Source of the DNA: Streptomyces sp. NBC_01317 | Lineage (GTDB): Bacteria > Actinomycetota > Actinomycetes > Streptomycetales > Streptomycetaceae | Direction: 5' to 3' | Length of the DNA: 64,000 bases | Assembly: GCF_035961655.1 (NCBI RefSeq) | Contig: NZ_CP108393.1 | Span: 3,703,501-3,767,500, forward strand | Shown here: positions 29,097 through 37,507 of the stretch, in pieces | How positions within the stretch are numbered: the stretch's first letter is position 1 | How the letters are laid out: each line of letters begins with the position of its first letter | The notes under the pieces: model-generated | Seen by the model: only the letters and a program-made list of their open reading frames with translations | Database searches by the model: none | What the model was told of the DNA's origin: nothing | Made by a program: the position numbers and the translations under genes

Positions 29097-29603
29097 GTGA
29101 CGGAGAGCGGGCCCCACGAGAACGAGCCGGAAGAGAGCCAGCCGGGAGAGAGCGAGCCCGACGAGAACGCCCTCGGCGAGAACGCATCCCGCCTCCCCGC
29201 CGCCGCCCCTGCCGAGTCGGTCGACACGCTGGCGGCGGCGCTGCGCAGGGACGCGGCGGACCTGGAGATCTACGGCCAGGTCCTGAGCGGCTCCCTGGCG
29301 GCGGCGCTCCCGCCCGGGTCGATCACGCTGGACCGCAGGCGCACGCTGTCGGACCGCCTCGCCGGCCGCGAGGGCCGGGTGGAACGCGTGGAGATCGCCC
29401 TGGAGGACGAGCGCCTCACCCTCACCCTGACCCACGGCCACCCGGTGGCGGAGGTCGCCAAGGTGGTCCGCGGCGTGGTCCTGTCCCGCACCCCGGTTGC
29501 TTTTGACGAATGGACCCGCCGCCTGGCCGCGGCCATGGCCGCCCGCTCCCGCTCCGACGCCGAGGCCCGCGCGGCCCTGGAGAAACTGATCCTGGAGGGC
29601 TGA
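29097..29603 (+). CDS. Hypothetical protein, third gene of the YbjQ cassette
   Basis: 168 aa, GTG start 4 bases after the previous stop, so translationally linked. The first 45 residues are acidic and Pro/Glu-rich. The rest is a compact domain (VDTLAAALRRDAADLEIYGQVLSGSLAAALPPGSITLDRR...VERVEIALEDERLTLTLTHGHPVAEVAKVVRGVVLSR). I do not recognise a named family with certainty. Its alternation of Arg-rich helix and amphipathic strands suggests a soluble partner of the two YbjQ proteins. Confidence 0.75.
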   Translation: MTESGPHENEPEESQPGESEPDENALGENASRLPAAAPAESVDTLAAALRRDAADLEIYGQVLSGSLAAALPPGSITLDRRRTLSDRLAGREGRVERVEIALEDERLTLTLTHGHPVAEVAKVVRGVVLSRTPVAFDEWTRRLAAAMAARSRSDAEARAALEKLILEG

Positions 29604-29668
29604 CCGCGCGACGGGCGTCGGAGCGATGAGGAGCAACGTACAAGCAATGACGGAACGGTGACGGTACG

Positions 29669-31177
29669 TCAGGCGCCGGTCAGGACCTCCGCCGCCGCGA
29701 CCCCCGAGGCCGCCGTCGCGCCGTGGGTGAAGATCTGGACCGCGCCGGGGGCGGTGGAGCCGGGCAGGCCCATCTCCACCACGATCGCGTCGGGGCGGGC
29801 CGCGGTGAGGTCCGCGAGGGCGCGTCCGATCCACTTGTTCCGGGAGGCGTCCCGTACGACCACCACGATCGGACGGCCCGACGCGGGTGCCAGCGCGTGC
29901 TTCTCCAGGACGGTGGAGTCGGCCTCCAACTGCTGGTGGTGCACCCGTACGAAGGTGGTTCCCGGCAGCCGCTCGCGCAGCGGTACGGCGACACCCCACG
30001 GCGTCTCCTTGCCGATGGCCAGGTTGTTGGAGGGCACCAGCTCCACCACGTGGGGAGCGGCGGTCAGCGGGAGAACGCCCTGCGTCGAGCCGCTCGTACG
30101 GATCGCGCGCCGGGCGGCGATGAAGCCGATGTCGCCGCTGACGGGGTTGACCGGGACCCCCTGGCCCAGACGCGTGGACCACTCGGCGAATTCGGCGACC
30201 CGGCGGGACGCCTCCACCAGGCGGTCCTCGGCGAGGTCCCCGGCGGACACCGCGCGGACGAGGGCGTCGGCCAGGAGGCCGACGGTGGACTCCTCGGCGT
30301 TCTCCCCACCGACGCAGATGGCGTCGGCGCCGGCCGCGACGGCCATGACCGTGGCGCCCTCGATCCCGTAACGGTTCGCCACCGCGCCCATCTCGATGGC
30401 GTCGGTGACGATCAGTCCGTCGAAGCCGAGTTCCTTGCGGAGCAGGTCGTTGAGGATGCGGCTGCTGAGGGTGGCCGGCAGGTCGGGGTCGTACGCCGGT
30501 ACGAGGAGGTGGGCGCTCATGACCGCGCGTACCCCCGCCTTCAGGGCGGCCCGGAACGGGGGCAGCGCCTGCGCGGCGATCTCGTCCAGGTCCGCGTCGT
30601 ACGTGGGCAGGCCGTGGTGGGAGTCGACGGCGACGTCCCCGTGGCCCGGGAAGTGCTTGGCGCAGGCGGCGACACCGCCCGACTGGAGTCCCTGGATCCA
30701 CGCGGCGGCGTGCCGGGAGACCAGTCCGGCGTCGACGCCGAAGGACCTGACGCCGATGATCGGGTTGTCGGGGTTGGAGTTGACGTCCACGCTGGGCGCG
30801 TAGTTGAGGCTGACGCCGGCCGCGTGCAGCTGGCGGCCCAGGTCGCGCGCGACGGACTCGGTCAGCTCGGGGTCGTCGACGGCGCCGAGGGCGAAGTTGC
30901 CGGGGCGGGTGGAGCCGGTCGAGGACTCGATGCGGGTGACGTCCCCCGCCTCCTCGTCGATGGCGATGATCAACGAGGGTTTCTCGGAGCGGAGTTGGGC
31001 GGTCAGGTTGGCGACCTGCTCGGGCGACACGATGTTGCGGGCGAAGAGCACGACGGAGGCCAGGCCGTCACGGATGTCGCGCAGGACCCAGTCGGGCGCT
31101 TCGGTACCCACGAACCCCGGCTGGAGGACGGAGAGCGCGAGTCGCCGCAGCTCTTTGCTGTGCTTGCTGGAGGACAT
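29669..31177 (-). CDS. Glycoside hydrolase family 3, beta-N-acetylglucosaminidase (NagZ type)
   Basis: 502 aa, no signal peptide, so cytoplasmic. The NagZ signature KHFPGHGD followed by VDSHHGLP (the His/Asp acid-base dyad) and the nucleophile Asp in VTDAIEMGA are present. It would release GlcNAc from chito-oligosaccharides or muropeptides. A C-terminal GH3_C-like domain extends it beyond the E. coli NagZ length. A DasR-like operator overlaps its start site, fitting GlcNAc-regulated expression. No sugar ABC transporter genes accompany it here, although such genes often do in Streptomyces. Confidence 0.92.
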   Translation of the reverse strand: MSSSKHSKELRRLALSVLQPGFVGTEAPDWVLRDIRDGLASVVLFARNIVSPEQVANLTAQLRSEKPSLIIAIDEEAGDVTRIESSTGSTRPGNFALGAVDDPELTESVARDLGRQLHAAGVSLNYAPSVDVNSNPDNPIIGVRSFGVDAGLVSRHAAAWIQGLQSGGVAACAKHFPGHGDVAVDSHHGLPTYDADLDEIAAQALPPFRAALKAGVRAVMSAHLLVPAYDPDLPATLSSRILNDLLRKELGFDGLIVTDAIEMGAVANRYGIEGATVMAVAAGADAICVGGENAEESTVGLLADALVRAVSAGDLAEDRLVEASRRVAEFAEWSTRLGQGVPVNPVSGDIGFIAARRAIRTSGSTQGVLPLTAAPHVVELVPSNNLAIGKETPWGVAVPLRERLPGTTFVRVHHQQLEADSTVLEKHALAPASGRPIVVVVRDASRNKWIGRALADLTAARPDAIVVEMGLPGSTAPGAVQIFTHGATAASGVAAAEVLTGA

Positions 31178-31215
31178 CGGGTGGGCCTTCCGGTAGTGCC
31201 GGATGACCCGGCCCC

Positions 31216-31262
31216 TTGGTACAGACCAACGGATATTCGCCTAGCTCAATCGACAGTGTCAA
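31216..31262 (-). promoter_or_regulatory. Promoter and DasR-like (dre) operator of the GH3 gene
   Basis: Minus strand: TTGACA (31262-31257), about 18 bases, GAATAT (31238-31233). Just downstream is TTGGTCTGTACCAA (31229-31216), matching 10 of 12 bases of the DasR core TGGTCTAGACCA. It overlaps the expected start site, as for repression by DasR. Confidence 0.65.
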
Positions 31263-31450
31263 GACACCCCCTCGGCCCCGGCCGCCGAACTCATGCCGCC
31301 CGTGCGCCCGTTCTCGTCACCCCACCGACACCAACCGTGACCACCGAATAACGAGGCCATTCTCGTAACCTCTTCGGCACTATCCGTGACCGCCAAACCG
31401 GAATCGCATCACCTTGTTAGCGCACCCGGAATCCTTGCCCCTTTCTACAG

Positions 31451-31480
31451 TTGACACGGAGCCGCTGGTCTAGTCCAATT
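31451..31480 (+). promoter_or_regulatory. Second DasR-like operator with a plus-strand -35 box
   Basis: TTGACA at 31451-31456, then GCTGGTCTAGTCCAAT (31464-31479), 11 of 12 matches to the dre core TGGTCTAGACCA. The operator occupies the spacer and -10 area. It points toward the oxygenase operon 200 bp further on. Apart from the two operator regions nothing else was recognised in 31178-31682. Confidence 0.6.
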
Positions 31481-31682
31481 TGTGTGGCGCGAGTTCGCCA
31501 GGGGACACGGGGGTCGCAAGGGGCTTGTGAGGCGGACTACCTCTGACGGGACCGTGCGCCGGACTCACCGCTGTGCGTATCAACTCCCGTACTGACAGCG
31601 ACAACTGACCGACGATGTGTCCCGCCGCGGGTTCGGGCCGGGAGCCATCCGCTCAAGGAAATTCGAGCATTGGAGCGACTGT

Positions 31683-32747
31683 ATGTCGGAGCCTGACAAC
31701 TATCTCTATCGAGCGCCTTCGGACGTCCCGTATTTCAGCTCGGACGGCGAAACCTATCTCGCGCAGACGCAGTTGCGGGATCTCCGGAAAACACAGAAGC
31801 TCCGCGTGCTGTCCGAGGAGGACTTCGCCTTCTGGCAGACGTACGGCTACATCGTCGTGAAGGAGGCGATCCCGGCCGTTTCGGCGAAACGCCTCCTCGA
31901 TTTCGCCTGGGAGTTCCAGGGACTTGACCCCGAGCGGCCCGAAACGTGGTACGAGGAAAAGGAGTTCCGCTCCGACCTCGACCGGGAACTGCACATCTAC
32001 GGCTTCGTGGAGGCGTACCACCACCAGCTCATGTGGGACAACCGCCAGACGCAGCGCGTGTACGACGCGTTCGCCGACGTGTGGGACTGCGAAGAGCTGT
32101 GGGTGAGCCTGGACCGGCTCAACCTCAACCCGCCCAACGTCAGGAACCGCGACCGCGCGCACATCGCCCCCACGGAGCGCGGGTTCGACATCGACCTCCA
32201 CTGGGACGTCGACACCACGCTCGGGGTGCTGCCGCAGCGGGTGCAGGGCATCATCGCGCTGAACGACACCAGGCCGGACCACGGCGGCTTCCAGTGCAAC
32301 CCGGAGCTGTTCCGGCAGTTCGACCCGTGGCGGGTGGCCCAGCCCGCGGACCGGGACCCGATCAGGCCCGCCGTCGACCGTACGGAATTCCCGGTGATCC
32401 GGCCCGAGTTGGAGGCCGGCGACCTGCTGATCTGGAACGGTCTGCTGGCACACGGAGTCGCCCCCAACACCTCGGAGAACGGGGTCAGGGCGGTCCAGTA
32501 CCTGACGATGATGCCCGCCCTGGAATCGCATCAGGAACTGCGCCGTTCGCGCGTCGACTCCTGGCGCCATCTCCGTACCCCGGAGTGGAACAAGACGCTG
32601 GTCGGCGACGCCACCCAGCACGAATCCCTCCGGTACGGAGCCGCCGGGCTGACCGACCTGGGTGCCAAACTGCTGGGTCTTGAATCCTGGGGCAAGCAGG
32701 ACCGCGAACTGCCGACCGGGGACCGGGCATGCGCAGAATCTGTCTGA
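31683..32747 (+). CDS. Phytanoyl-CoA dioxygenase family Fe(II)/2-oxoglutarate oxygenase
   Basis: 354 aa. A cupin-fold oxygenase with the facial triad His173-x-Asp175 (DIDLHWDVDT) and His257 (LLAHGVAPN), and the 2-oxoglutarate-binding Arg269 (NGVRAVQYL). It would hydroxylate or otherwise oxidise a small substrate with O2 and 2-oxoglutarate. ATG at 31683 has GGAG 7 bases upstream; the frame is open from 31617. It is the first gene of a five-gene operon and overlaps the next gene by 19 bp. It is more similar in style to natural-product oxygenases than to fatty-acyl enzymes, which is an inference. Confidence 0.88.
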   Translation: MSEPDNYLYRAPSDVPYFSSDGETYLAQTQLRDLRKTQKLRVLSEEDFAFWQTYGYIVVKEAIPAVSAKRLLDFAWEFQGLDPERPETWYEEKEFRSDLDRELHIYGFVEAYHHQLMWDNRQTQRVYDAFADVWDCEELWVSLDRLNLNPPNVRNRDRAHIAPTERGFDIDLHWDVDTTLGVLPQRVQGIIALNDTRPDHGGFQCNPELFRQFDPWRVAQPADRDPIRPAVDRTEFPVIRPELEAGDLLIWNGLLAHGVAPNTSENGVRAVQYLTMMPALESHQELRRSRVDSWRHLRTPEWNKTLVGDATQHESLRYGAAGLTDLGAKLLGLESWGKQDRELPTGDRACAESV

Positions 32748-34048
32748 CCCTTCCGACCAACAGGGCCTGCGCCGAGACGATTTCGGCCATCGCCGAAGAA
32801 GCGGCTTACGCGGCAGGGCAGTTCGACGTCGAGGTCCACCTGCTCATCCTCGACTCGTCCGACGCGGCCACCTTCGCCGAACACGCCCGGGTCGTACGCG
32901 GGGTCTCCGACGTACCGCGGGTGATCACCCATCATCTGGACGAGGCGGAACAGCGGGACTTTCTCCGGCGGGTCATCAACCGGGCGGGCTCCGTCAAGCC
33001 GGAGCTGCTGCTCGACCTCATGCTGCCCGCCCGTCTTTCGTACGGCGCGTGCACCAATCGCGCGTTCCTCATCGCCACCGCTCTCGGCTGCGAATCCGTC
33101 CACCGCCGGGATTCGGACAGCCGATATCAGGCCGTCGACGGGGTGCCGGTCTTTCCCGTCCACCACGAACTCATGTCGCTCGGAAAGCGCGCGGCCGACG
33201 CGGCCGACGGCGTGGACGAGAGCACGCTCGATCCCCGCCACGCGGACAAGCCCGTGACGATGGTGGGCAGTTCGTTCGTCGGCGAGATGTCCGTCGACAT
33301 CGACGAGATGTACCGGCTCGACCGGGACGTCTACTACGACGTGGTCAGCCTGTGGGCGCCCGGCCAGTGGTCGGCGGAGGAGAAGAAGAAGCTCGCCGAC
33401 GAGTCCTTCCGGGGCGCCGGCACCGAGGCCTTCACCGAGGACCACGCGACGCTGACCGTGGTCGACCCCATGCACGTCGACATGTGCAACATCGCTTTCC
33501 ACCAGGTGCACGAATCGGTGCCGCTGCCGCCCGCGACCGACACCATCGGCAGCGACTACTTCCTCCTGCACCTGGTCCAGAATTCCACGCTGCCCGGCGT
33601 CCTGCACAACCGCAACATCGTGAACTTCTACACCGGTGAGCGGCGGACGGACGCCGGATTCCTCGCGTACCAGACGAGGTTCGCGAAGTTCTTCCTGTCG
33701 ATGCTCTACTTCAATTTCATCTACGCCAAAATGGCGGCGGCCGGCGAGACGCTGCTGGACGAACAGCACCGGGTACACGTCCCCACGATCGCCGAATTCG
33801 CCAGGGAGAGCGCCGCGCTCGACCGTACGGAAAACGTGGAGCGGCTGGACACCCTCGACCGGTCCTACCGGAAACTGGGCGGCAGATACGCCGAGTTCGC
33901 CGACGTCCTTCTCGCGGGTCGCGAGCGGCTTCTGGACGAGGCCCGACAGGACATCAATGATTTCGCGCTGCTGATCGAGGCATGGGCCCCGCTGACGCAC
34001 GCGAGCCGAGCCACGAGCCTTTACCGGCTCGAACGGCAGTCTGGCTGA
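32729..34048 (+). CDS. DUF6271-like protein with a GT-A-like motif
   Basis: 439 aa, no signal peptide or membrane segment. I recall this as the uncharacterised DUF6271 family (not searched). It starts with a beta-strand RRICLTLPTNR, then VEVHLLILDSSD, and has RRDSD at 126-130 after GACTNRAFLIATALGCESVH, a layout like nucleotide-sugar or nucleotidyl transferases of the GT-A fold with a DxD metal site. The C-terminal third is helical. It overlaps the oxygenase gene by 19 bp and precedes the decarboxylase, so it probably acts in the same pathway, perhaps activating or conjugating the substrate. Confidence 0.7.
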   Translation: MRRICLTLPTNRACAETISAIAEEAAYAAGQFDVEVHLLILDSSDAATFAEHARVVRGVSDVPRVITHHLDEAEQRDFLRRVINRAGSVKPELLLDLMLPARLSYGACTNRAFLIATALGCESVHRRDSDSRYQAVDGVPVFPVHHELMSLGKRAADAADGVDESTLDPRHADKPVTMVGSSFVGEMSVDIDEMYRLDRDVYYDVVSLWAPGQWSAEEKKKLADESFRGAGTEAFTEDHATLTVVDPMHVDMCNIAFHQVHESVPLPPATDTIGSDYFLLHLVQNSTLPGVLHNRNIVNFYTGERRTDAGFLAYQTRFAKFFLSMLYFNFIYAKMAAAGETLLDEQHRVHVPTIAEFARESAALDRTENVERLDTLDRSYRKLGGRYAEFADVLLAGRERLLDEARQDINDFALLIEAWAPLTHASRATSLYRLERQSG

Positions 34049-34056
34049 ACCTGTCG

Positions 34057-35265
34057 ATGACGCACGAGAACATATCCATGCTCACCGCCCTGGCCGCCGC
34101 CACCGATGACCGGATCATCTTCGATCTCACGGGAATTGAGGCGAGTTACGACGTCGTCACCCGCGAACTCCCGCACGTCGCCGTCCGCTTCGCCATGAAA
34201 GCCTGTCCCGTGGACGAGGTGATCTCCTGCCTCGCGGAAAGAGGAGCGGGAGTCGACGCGGCCAACCCGAACGAGATCGCGCAGGCGATCAACTCGGGTG
34301 TGCCGCTCGAACGCATTCATTACGGCAACACCATCAAGTCCGACCGGAACATCCTCGACGCACACCGTCTCGGCATCAGGGACTTCGCGACCGACAGCCT
34401 GGAAGACGTCACGGCGATCGCGGAGAACGCCCCCGGCGCCCGCGTGTTCTGCCGGCTGGCGACCGACGGGCAGGGCGCGCTCTGGGGCCTCACCAACAAA
34501 TTCGGCTGCTCGGCCGCCGACGCGGTGCTCGTACTGGAAAGGGCCCGGGAGACGGGTCTGACCCCGTCCGGGCTGTCCGTGCACGTCGGTTCGCAGCAGA
34601 TGACCGCCGAAGCCTGGCGCAGCGCCTTCGACAAGCTGGTCGACGTGCTCGAAGTCCTGCACGGGCGGGGCATCTTCCTGGACCACGTGAACCTCGGCGG
34701 AGGTCTGCCGGCGCTCGGCTACCTCAACAAGCGGGGCGAGCGGCTGGACCCGCCGCTGGACAAGATCTTCGCCGTCATCCGGGAGGGCATGCGGCGGTGC
34801 CGCGAAGTGCCGGGGCACGACCTGGGGTTCATCGTGGAGCCGGGGCGGTATCTCGTCGCCGACCACGGGGCGATCCGGGCGCACGTCTCCCGGCTGTCCA
34901 CGCGGCGGACGCCCGGCGGGGAACACGAGCACTGGCTGTATCTGAGCTGCGGGAAGTTCAACGGCCTGTACGAGATGGACGAGTTGCAGTACCGGCTCAC
35001 CTTCCCGACGCACACGGACGCCGTCCACATACCGGCCGTGGTCGCGGGACCCACCTGCGACAGCGACGACGCCTACTCCCGCGAGCACGGGCTGGTGCGC
35101 GTTCCCCGTACGGTCGCGTCCGGCGACCCGGTCTGGGTGCTCTCCAGCGGTGCGTACGCCATCAGTTACATGACGCAGGGGTTCAACGGCTTCAGTCCGC
35201 TGCCCTACACGTGCATACGCGGCGACCGCCACCTGGCGGGGGCGAGCGGGGAGGCGAGGAAGTAG
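34057..35265 (+). CDS. Type III PLP-dependent amino-acid decarboxylase (ODC/LysDC/DapDC fold)
   Basis: 402 aa alanine-racemase-fold decarboxylase. PLP lysine Lys48 in FAMKACP, HVGSQ, phosphate-binding NLGGGLPA, VEPGRYLVA, CDSDDAYS (the catalytic Cys loop shared at the dimer interface) and the C-terminal GAYAISYMTQGFNGF. The substrate (ornithine, lysine, or a modified amino acid) cannot be read from sequence. The ATG at 34057, 8 bases after the previous stop, is preferred; upstream in-frame codons overlap the previous gene. It likely removes CO2 from an amino acid that the oxygenase or GNAT also handles. Confidence 0.88.
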   Translation: MTHENISMLTALAAATDDRIIFDLTGIEASYDVVTRELPHVAVRFAMKACPVDEVISCLAERGAGVDAANPNEIAQAINSGVPLERIHYGNTIKSDRNILDAHRLGIRDFATDSLEDVTAIAENAPGARVFCRLATDGQGALWGLTNKFGCSAADAVLVLERARETGLTPSGLSVHVGSQQMTAEAWRSAFDKLVDVLEVLHGRGIFLDHVNLGGGLPALGYLNKRGERLDPPLDKIFAVIREGMRRCREVPGHDLGFIVEPGRYLVADHGAIRAHVSRLSTRRTPGGEHEHWLYLSCGKFNGLYEMDELQYRLTFPTHTDAVHIPAVVAGPTCDSDDAYSREHGLVRVPRTVASGDPVWVLSSGAYAISYMTQGFNGFSPLPYTCIRGDRHLAGASGEARK

Positions 35266-35871
35266 ATGAACCACGACGTGCGCGTACGCCCGGTCTCCGA
35301 AGGTGACTGGGACGGGATCGTCGCGCTGGAATCCGGTGCGTACGCCGCCCTCGGGCTGTCCGAGGAGCGGAGTGCCCTGGAGTCCAGGGTGCGCGCGTCG
35401 CCGGGCACCTGCTTCGCCCTCGATGCCGAACAGCGGCTCGCGGGCTATGTGTTGGCGCTGCCGTACCCGGAGCACGGGTATCCGGACCTGACGCGCGCGG
35501 AGGAAGCGGCGGCGGTACGCGCACACCACTCGAACCTGCATCTGCACGATCTCGTGATCGAGGAGGGGCTTCGGGGCAGGGGGCTCGCGAAGACCCTCCT
35601 GCACCACCTCCTCGCGACGGCGCGGTCGGAGGGGTACGAGCGGATCTCCCTGATCGCCGTCAACGGCAGCGACACCTTCTGGGCGGCGAACGGATTCACC
35701 GCCCGCCCCGGGGCCGCTCCCACGGAGGGGTACGGACCGGGCGCGGTGTACATGTCCAGGGCTGTACCGGCAGGGGCCTCGCCGGCAGGGGCCTCGCCAG
35801 CTGGGGCCGTACAAGAAGCAGCCGTACCAGCAGCGCCAGCCGTACCAGCAGCACAAGACGAAGTGGGCTGA
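35266..35871 (+). CDS. GNAT family N-acetyltransferase
   Basis: 201 aa, ATG directly after the decarboxylase stop, so translationally coupled. The acetyl-CoA loop is LVIEEGLRGRGLAKTLLHHLL. The C-terminal 40 residues are PAGAS/AVPAAP repeats of low complexity. It probably acetylates the amine made by the decarboxylase, or gives self-protection; neither is shown. Confidence 0.88.
   Translation: MNHDVRVRPVSEGDWDGIVALESGAYAALGLSEERSALESRVRASPGTCFALDAEQRLAGYVLALPYPEHGYPDLTRAEEAAAVRAHHSNLHLHDLVIEEGLRGRGLAKTLLHHLLATARSEGYERISLIAVNGSDTFWAANGFTARPGAAPTEGYGPGAVYMSRAVPAGASPAGASPAGAVQEAAVPAAPAVPAAQDEVG
35766..35812 (+). repeat. 15-bp tandem repeats in the GNAT tail
   Basis: About three copies of a GCCGGCAGGGGCCTC-type unit encoding PAGAS. 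Confidence 0.8.
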
Positions 35872-35878
35872 TCACACC

Positions 35879-37108
35879 ATGTTCCGTGTTCACGACGATC
35901 CCTTCCGCCGCGCACAGTTGGCGATCGCCGCCCTGTTCAGCTCGCTGGGGTTCCAGTACGCCACCTGGGCCGCGCGGCTCCCCGCGATCAAGACCCACCT
36001 CGACCTGACCGCGGCGGAGGTCGGCCTGCTGCTGATGGCCACCGGCATCGGCGCGGCCGCGTCGTTCCCCCTGGTGGCGGTCCTCATGCGGCGGTTGGGC
36101 TCCCGGCGCCTCGCCCTGGTGGCGGCGCTCGGCCTCGCCCTGCTGCTCCTGGTGCTGGCCGAAGCGCCGAACTACCCCGTCGCCCTGCTGATCATGGCGG
36201 TCGACGGCGCGCTCGTGGCGTGTCTCAACGTCGCCATGAACGCGCAGGGGGCGGAGCTGGAGGTGAGGTACGAGCGCAACGCCATGTCCAAGCTGCACGC
36301 GACGTTCAGCGGCGGCTCGCTGGCCGCCGCGCTGCTGGCGTCGGGCATGAACACCGTGACGTCCACCGTGATCGTGCACTTCGGGGTGGCGGCCGTCCTG
36401 CTCCTGCTGCTGGCCGCGTACGCGCGGCCGGGGCTGCTGGCGCAGGAGCGGCCGGCGGAGGAGAAGGCGGACACGGCGGAGACAGCGGACGCACCGGAGA
36501 AGAAGACCCGCGCCAAGTGGGCCCTGCCGGCCGCGATGACGTTGTGGATGGGCGCCGCGATGGCGTTCGGCACGGTCACCGAGGGCGCGATGAACGACTG
36601 GTCGGCCATCTACCTCAAGGACGTCGCCAAGGCGTCGGCGGAACTCGCGCCCCTGGGCATCGCCGTCGTCTCGGGAATGATGGTCCTGGCCCGCCTCTTC
36701 GCCGACGGCTGGCGCAGCCGCTGGGGCGACGCCCGTATCGTCCGCACCGGCAGCGCACTGGCCGGCGCGGGCCTGGCCGTCGCGCTCCTCACCGGTGGTG
36801 TGGTCCCGGCCCTGATCGGCTTCGCCTGCGTCGGCCTGGGCATCGCGGCCGTGACGCCCTGCGTGTACGTGGCGGCGGCGTCACAGGGCTCGGACGCGCT
36901 GACCCTGGTGGCCACGATGGGGACGGTGGGCCTCCTGGCGGGCCCCCCGGTGATCGGCTTCATCGCGAACGGGAGCGGCCTGGTGTGGGGCATGGGCGCG
37001 GTGGCGGCCTCGGCGATCGTCGTATCGCTGTGCAGCACGCGGATCAGCTGGCCCACACCACAATCGGCGGCGGACCCGGACCCGCTGGACGATCCCCTGA
37101 CGGCCTGA
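35879..37108 (+). CDS. MFS transporter
   Basis: 409 aa with twelve hydrophobic segments and a charged central loop (residues about 190-215, EERPAEEKADTAETADAPEKKTR in two parts). Motif A-like LMRRLGSRRLAL between TM2 and TM3. It resembles YbjJ-type MFS exporters. It is last in the oxygenase-decarboxylase operon, 7 bases after the GNAT stop, and is a plausible exporter of the product. Confidence 0.9.
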   Translation: MFRVHDDPFRRAQLAIAALFSSLGFQYATWAARLPAIKTHLDLTAAEVGLLLMATGIGAAASFPLVAVLMRRLGSRRLALVAALGLALLLLVLAEAPNYPVALLIMAVDGALVACLNVAMNAQGAELEVRYERNAMSKLHATFSGGSLAAALLASGMNTVTSTVIVHFGVAAVLLLLLAAYARPGLLAQERPAEEKADTAETADAPEKKTRAKWALPAAMTLWMGAAMAFGTVTEGAMNDWSAIYLKDVAKASAELAPLGIAVVSGMMVLARLFADGWRSRWGDARIVRTGSALAGAGLAVALLTGGVVPALIGFACVGLGIAAVTPCVYVAAASQGSDALTLVATMGTVGLLAGPPVIGFIANGSGLVWGMGAVAASAIVVSLCSTRISWPTPQSAADPDPLDDPLTA

Positions 37109-37125
37109 CACTTCCCGGGCATGCG

Positions 37126-37161
37126 GAAGCCCCAGGACATTGCACGATGTCCTGGGGCTTC
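37126..37161. terminator. Terminator hairpin after the MFS gene
   Basis: Perfect 15-bp stem (GAAGCCCCAGGACAT and its complement) with loop TGCACG, ending in TTC. It lies between the MFS gene and the convergent SARP gene. It is 26/30 identical in its core to the hairpin next to the tRNA-Thr. Confidence 0.85.
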
Positions 37162-37507
37162 GTGGTCACTCCGCCGGTGTCAGGGTCTTATAGCCATGTG
37201 GTCGCATCCGTCGCCGACAGCAGATCCACGAACCGCAGGACAACGTACGGCATGCATACGTAGGCTCCAACGGGACGTACGCGCTTTGCCCACCGCATCG
37301 CAGCAAATGCACGCGTATCGGAATTCTTGCTTCCGTTAAATATCAAGAGCGCCGTTCCTGATTTCTGAGGGTTTTCCGAGCAGGCACGAGGGCGTGGCGA
37401 ATTCGGCAGCCGCAGCCCGCATCACGTGATCGAAAGAGTAGCGCGTGACGAGAGCCGCCATCTACCCGCACACCGGCCCGCCGACCCAGCGGCGGAAACA
37501 GGCGACC
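37162..37507. other. Gene-free gap between convergent genes
   Basis: 346 bp, visibly less GC-rich than the genes (for example the stretch near 37320-37370). No credible coding frame, RNA or repeat was recognised. Confidence 0.6.

Noticed and set aside
34021..35856. 611-codon minus-strand frame opposite the decarboxylase
   Set aside because: Antisense to a PLP enzyme with all family motifs.
31683..37108. Siderophore (desferrioxamine-like) cluster
   Set aside because: A decarboxylase and an acyltransferase are shared, but there is no IucA/IucC-type synthetase, no flavin monooxygenase and no obvious iron box was recognised.
37126..37161. Phage attachment site with an integrase
   Set aside because: No integrase or excisionase gene is present in the window; the sequence is first of all a good terminator, so island boundaries remain only a suggestion.
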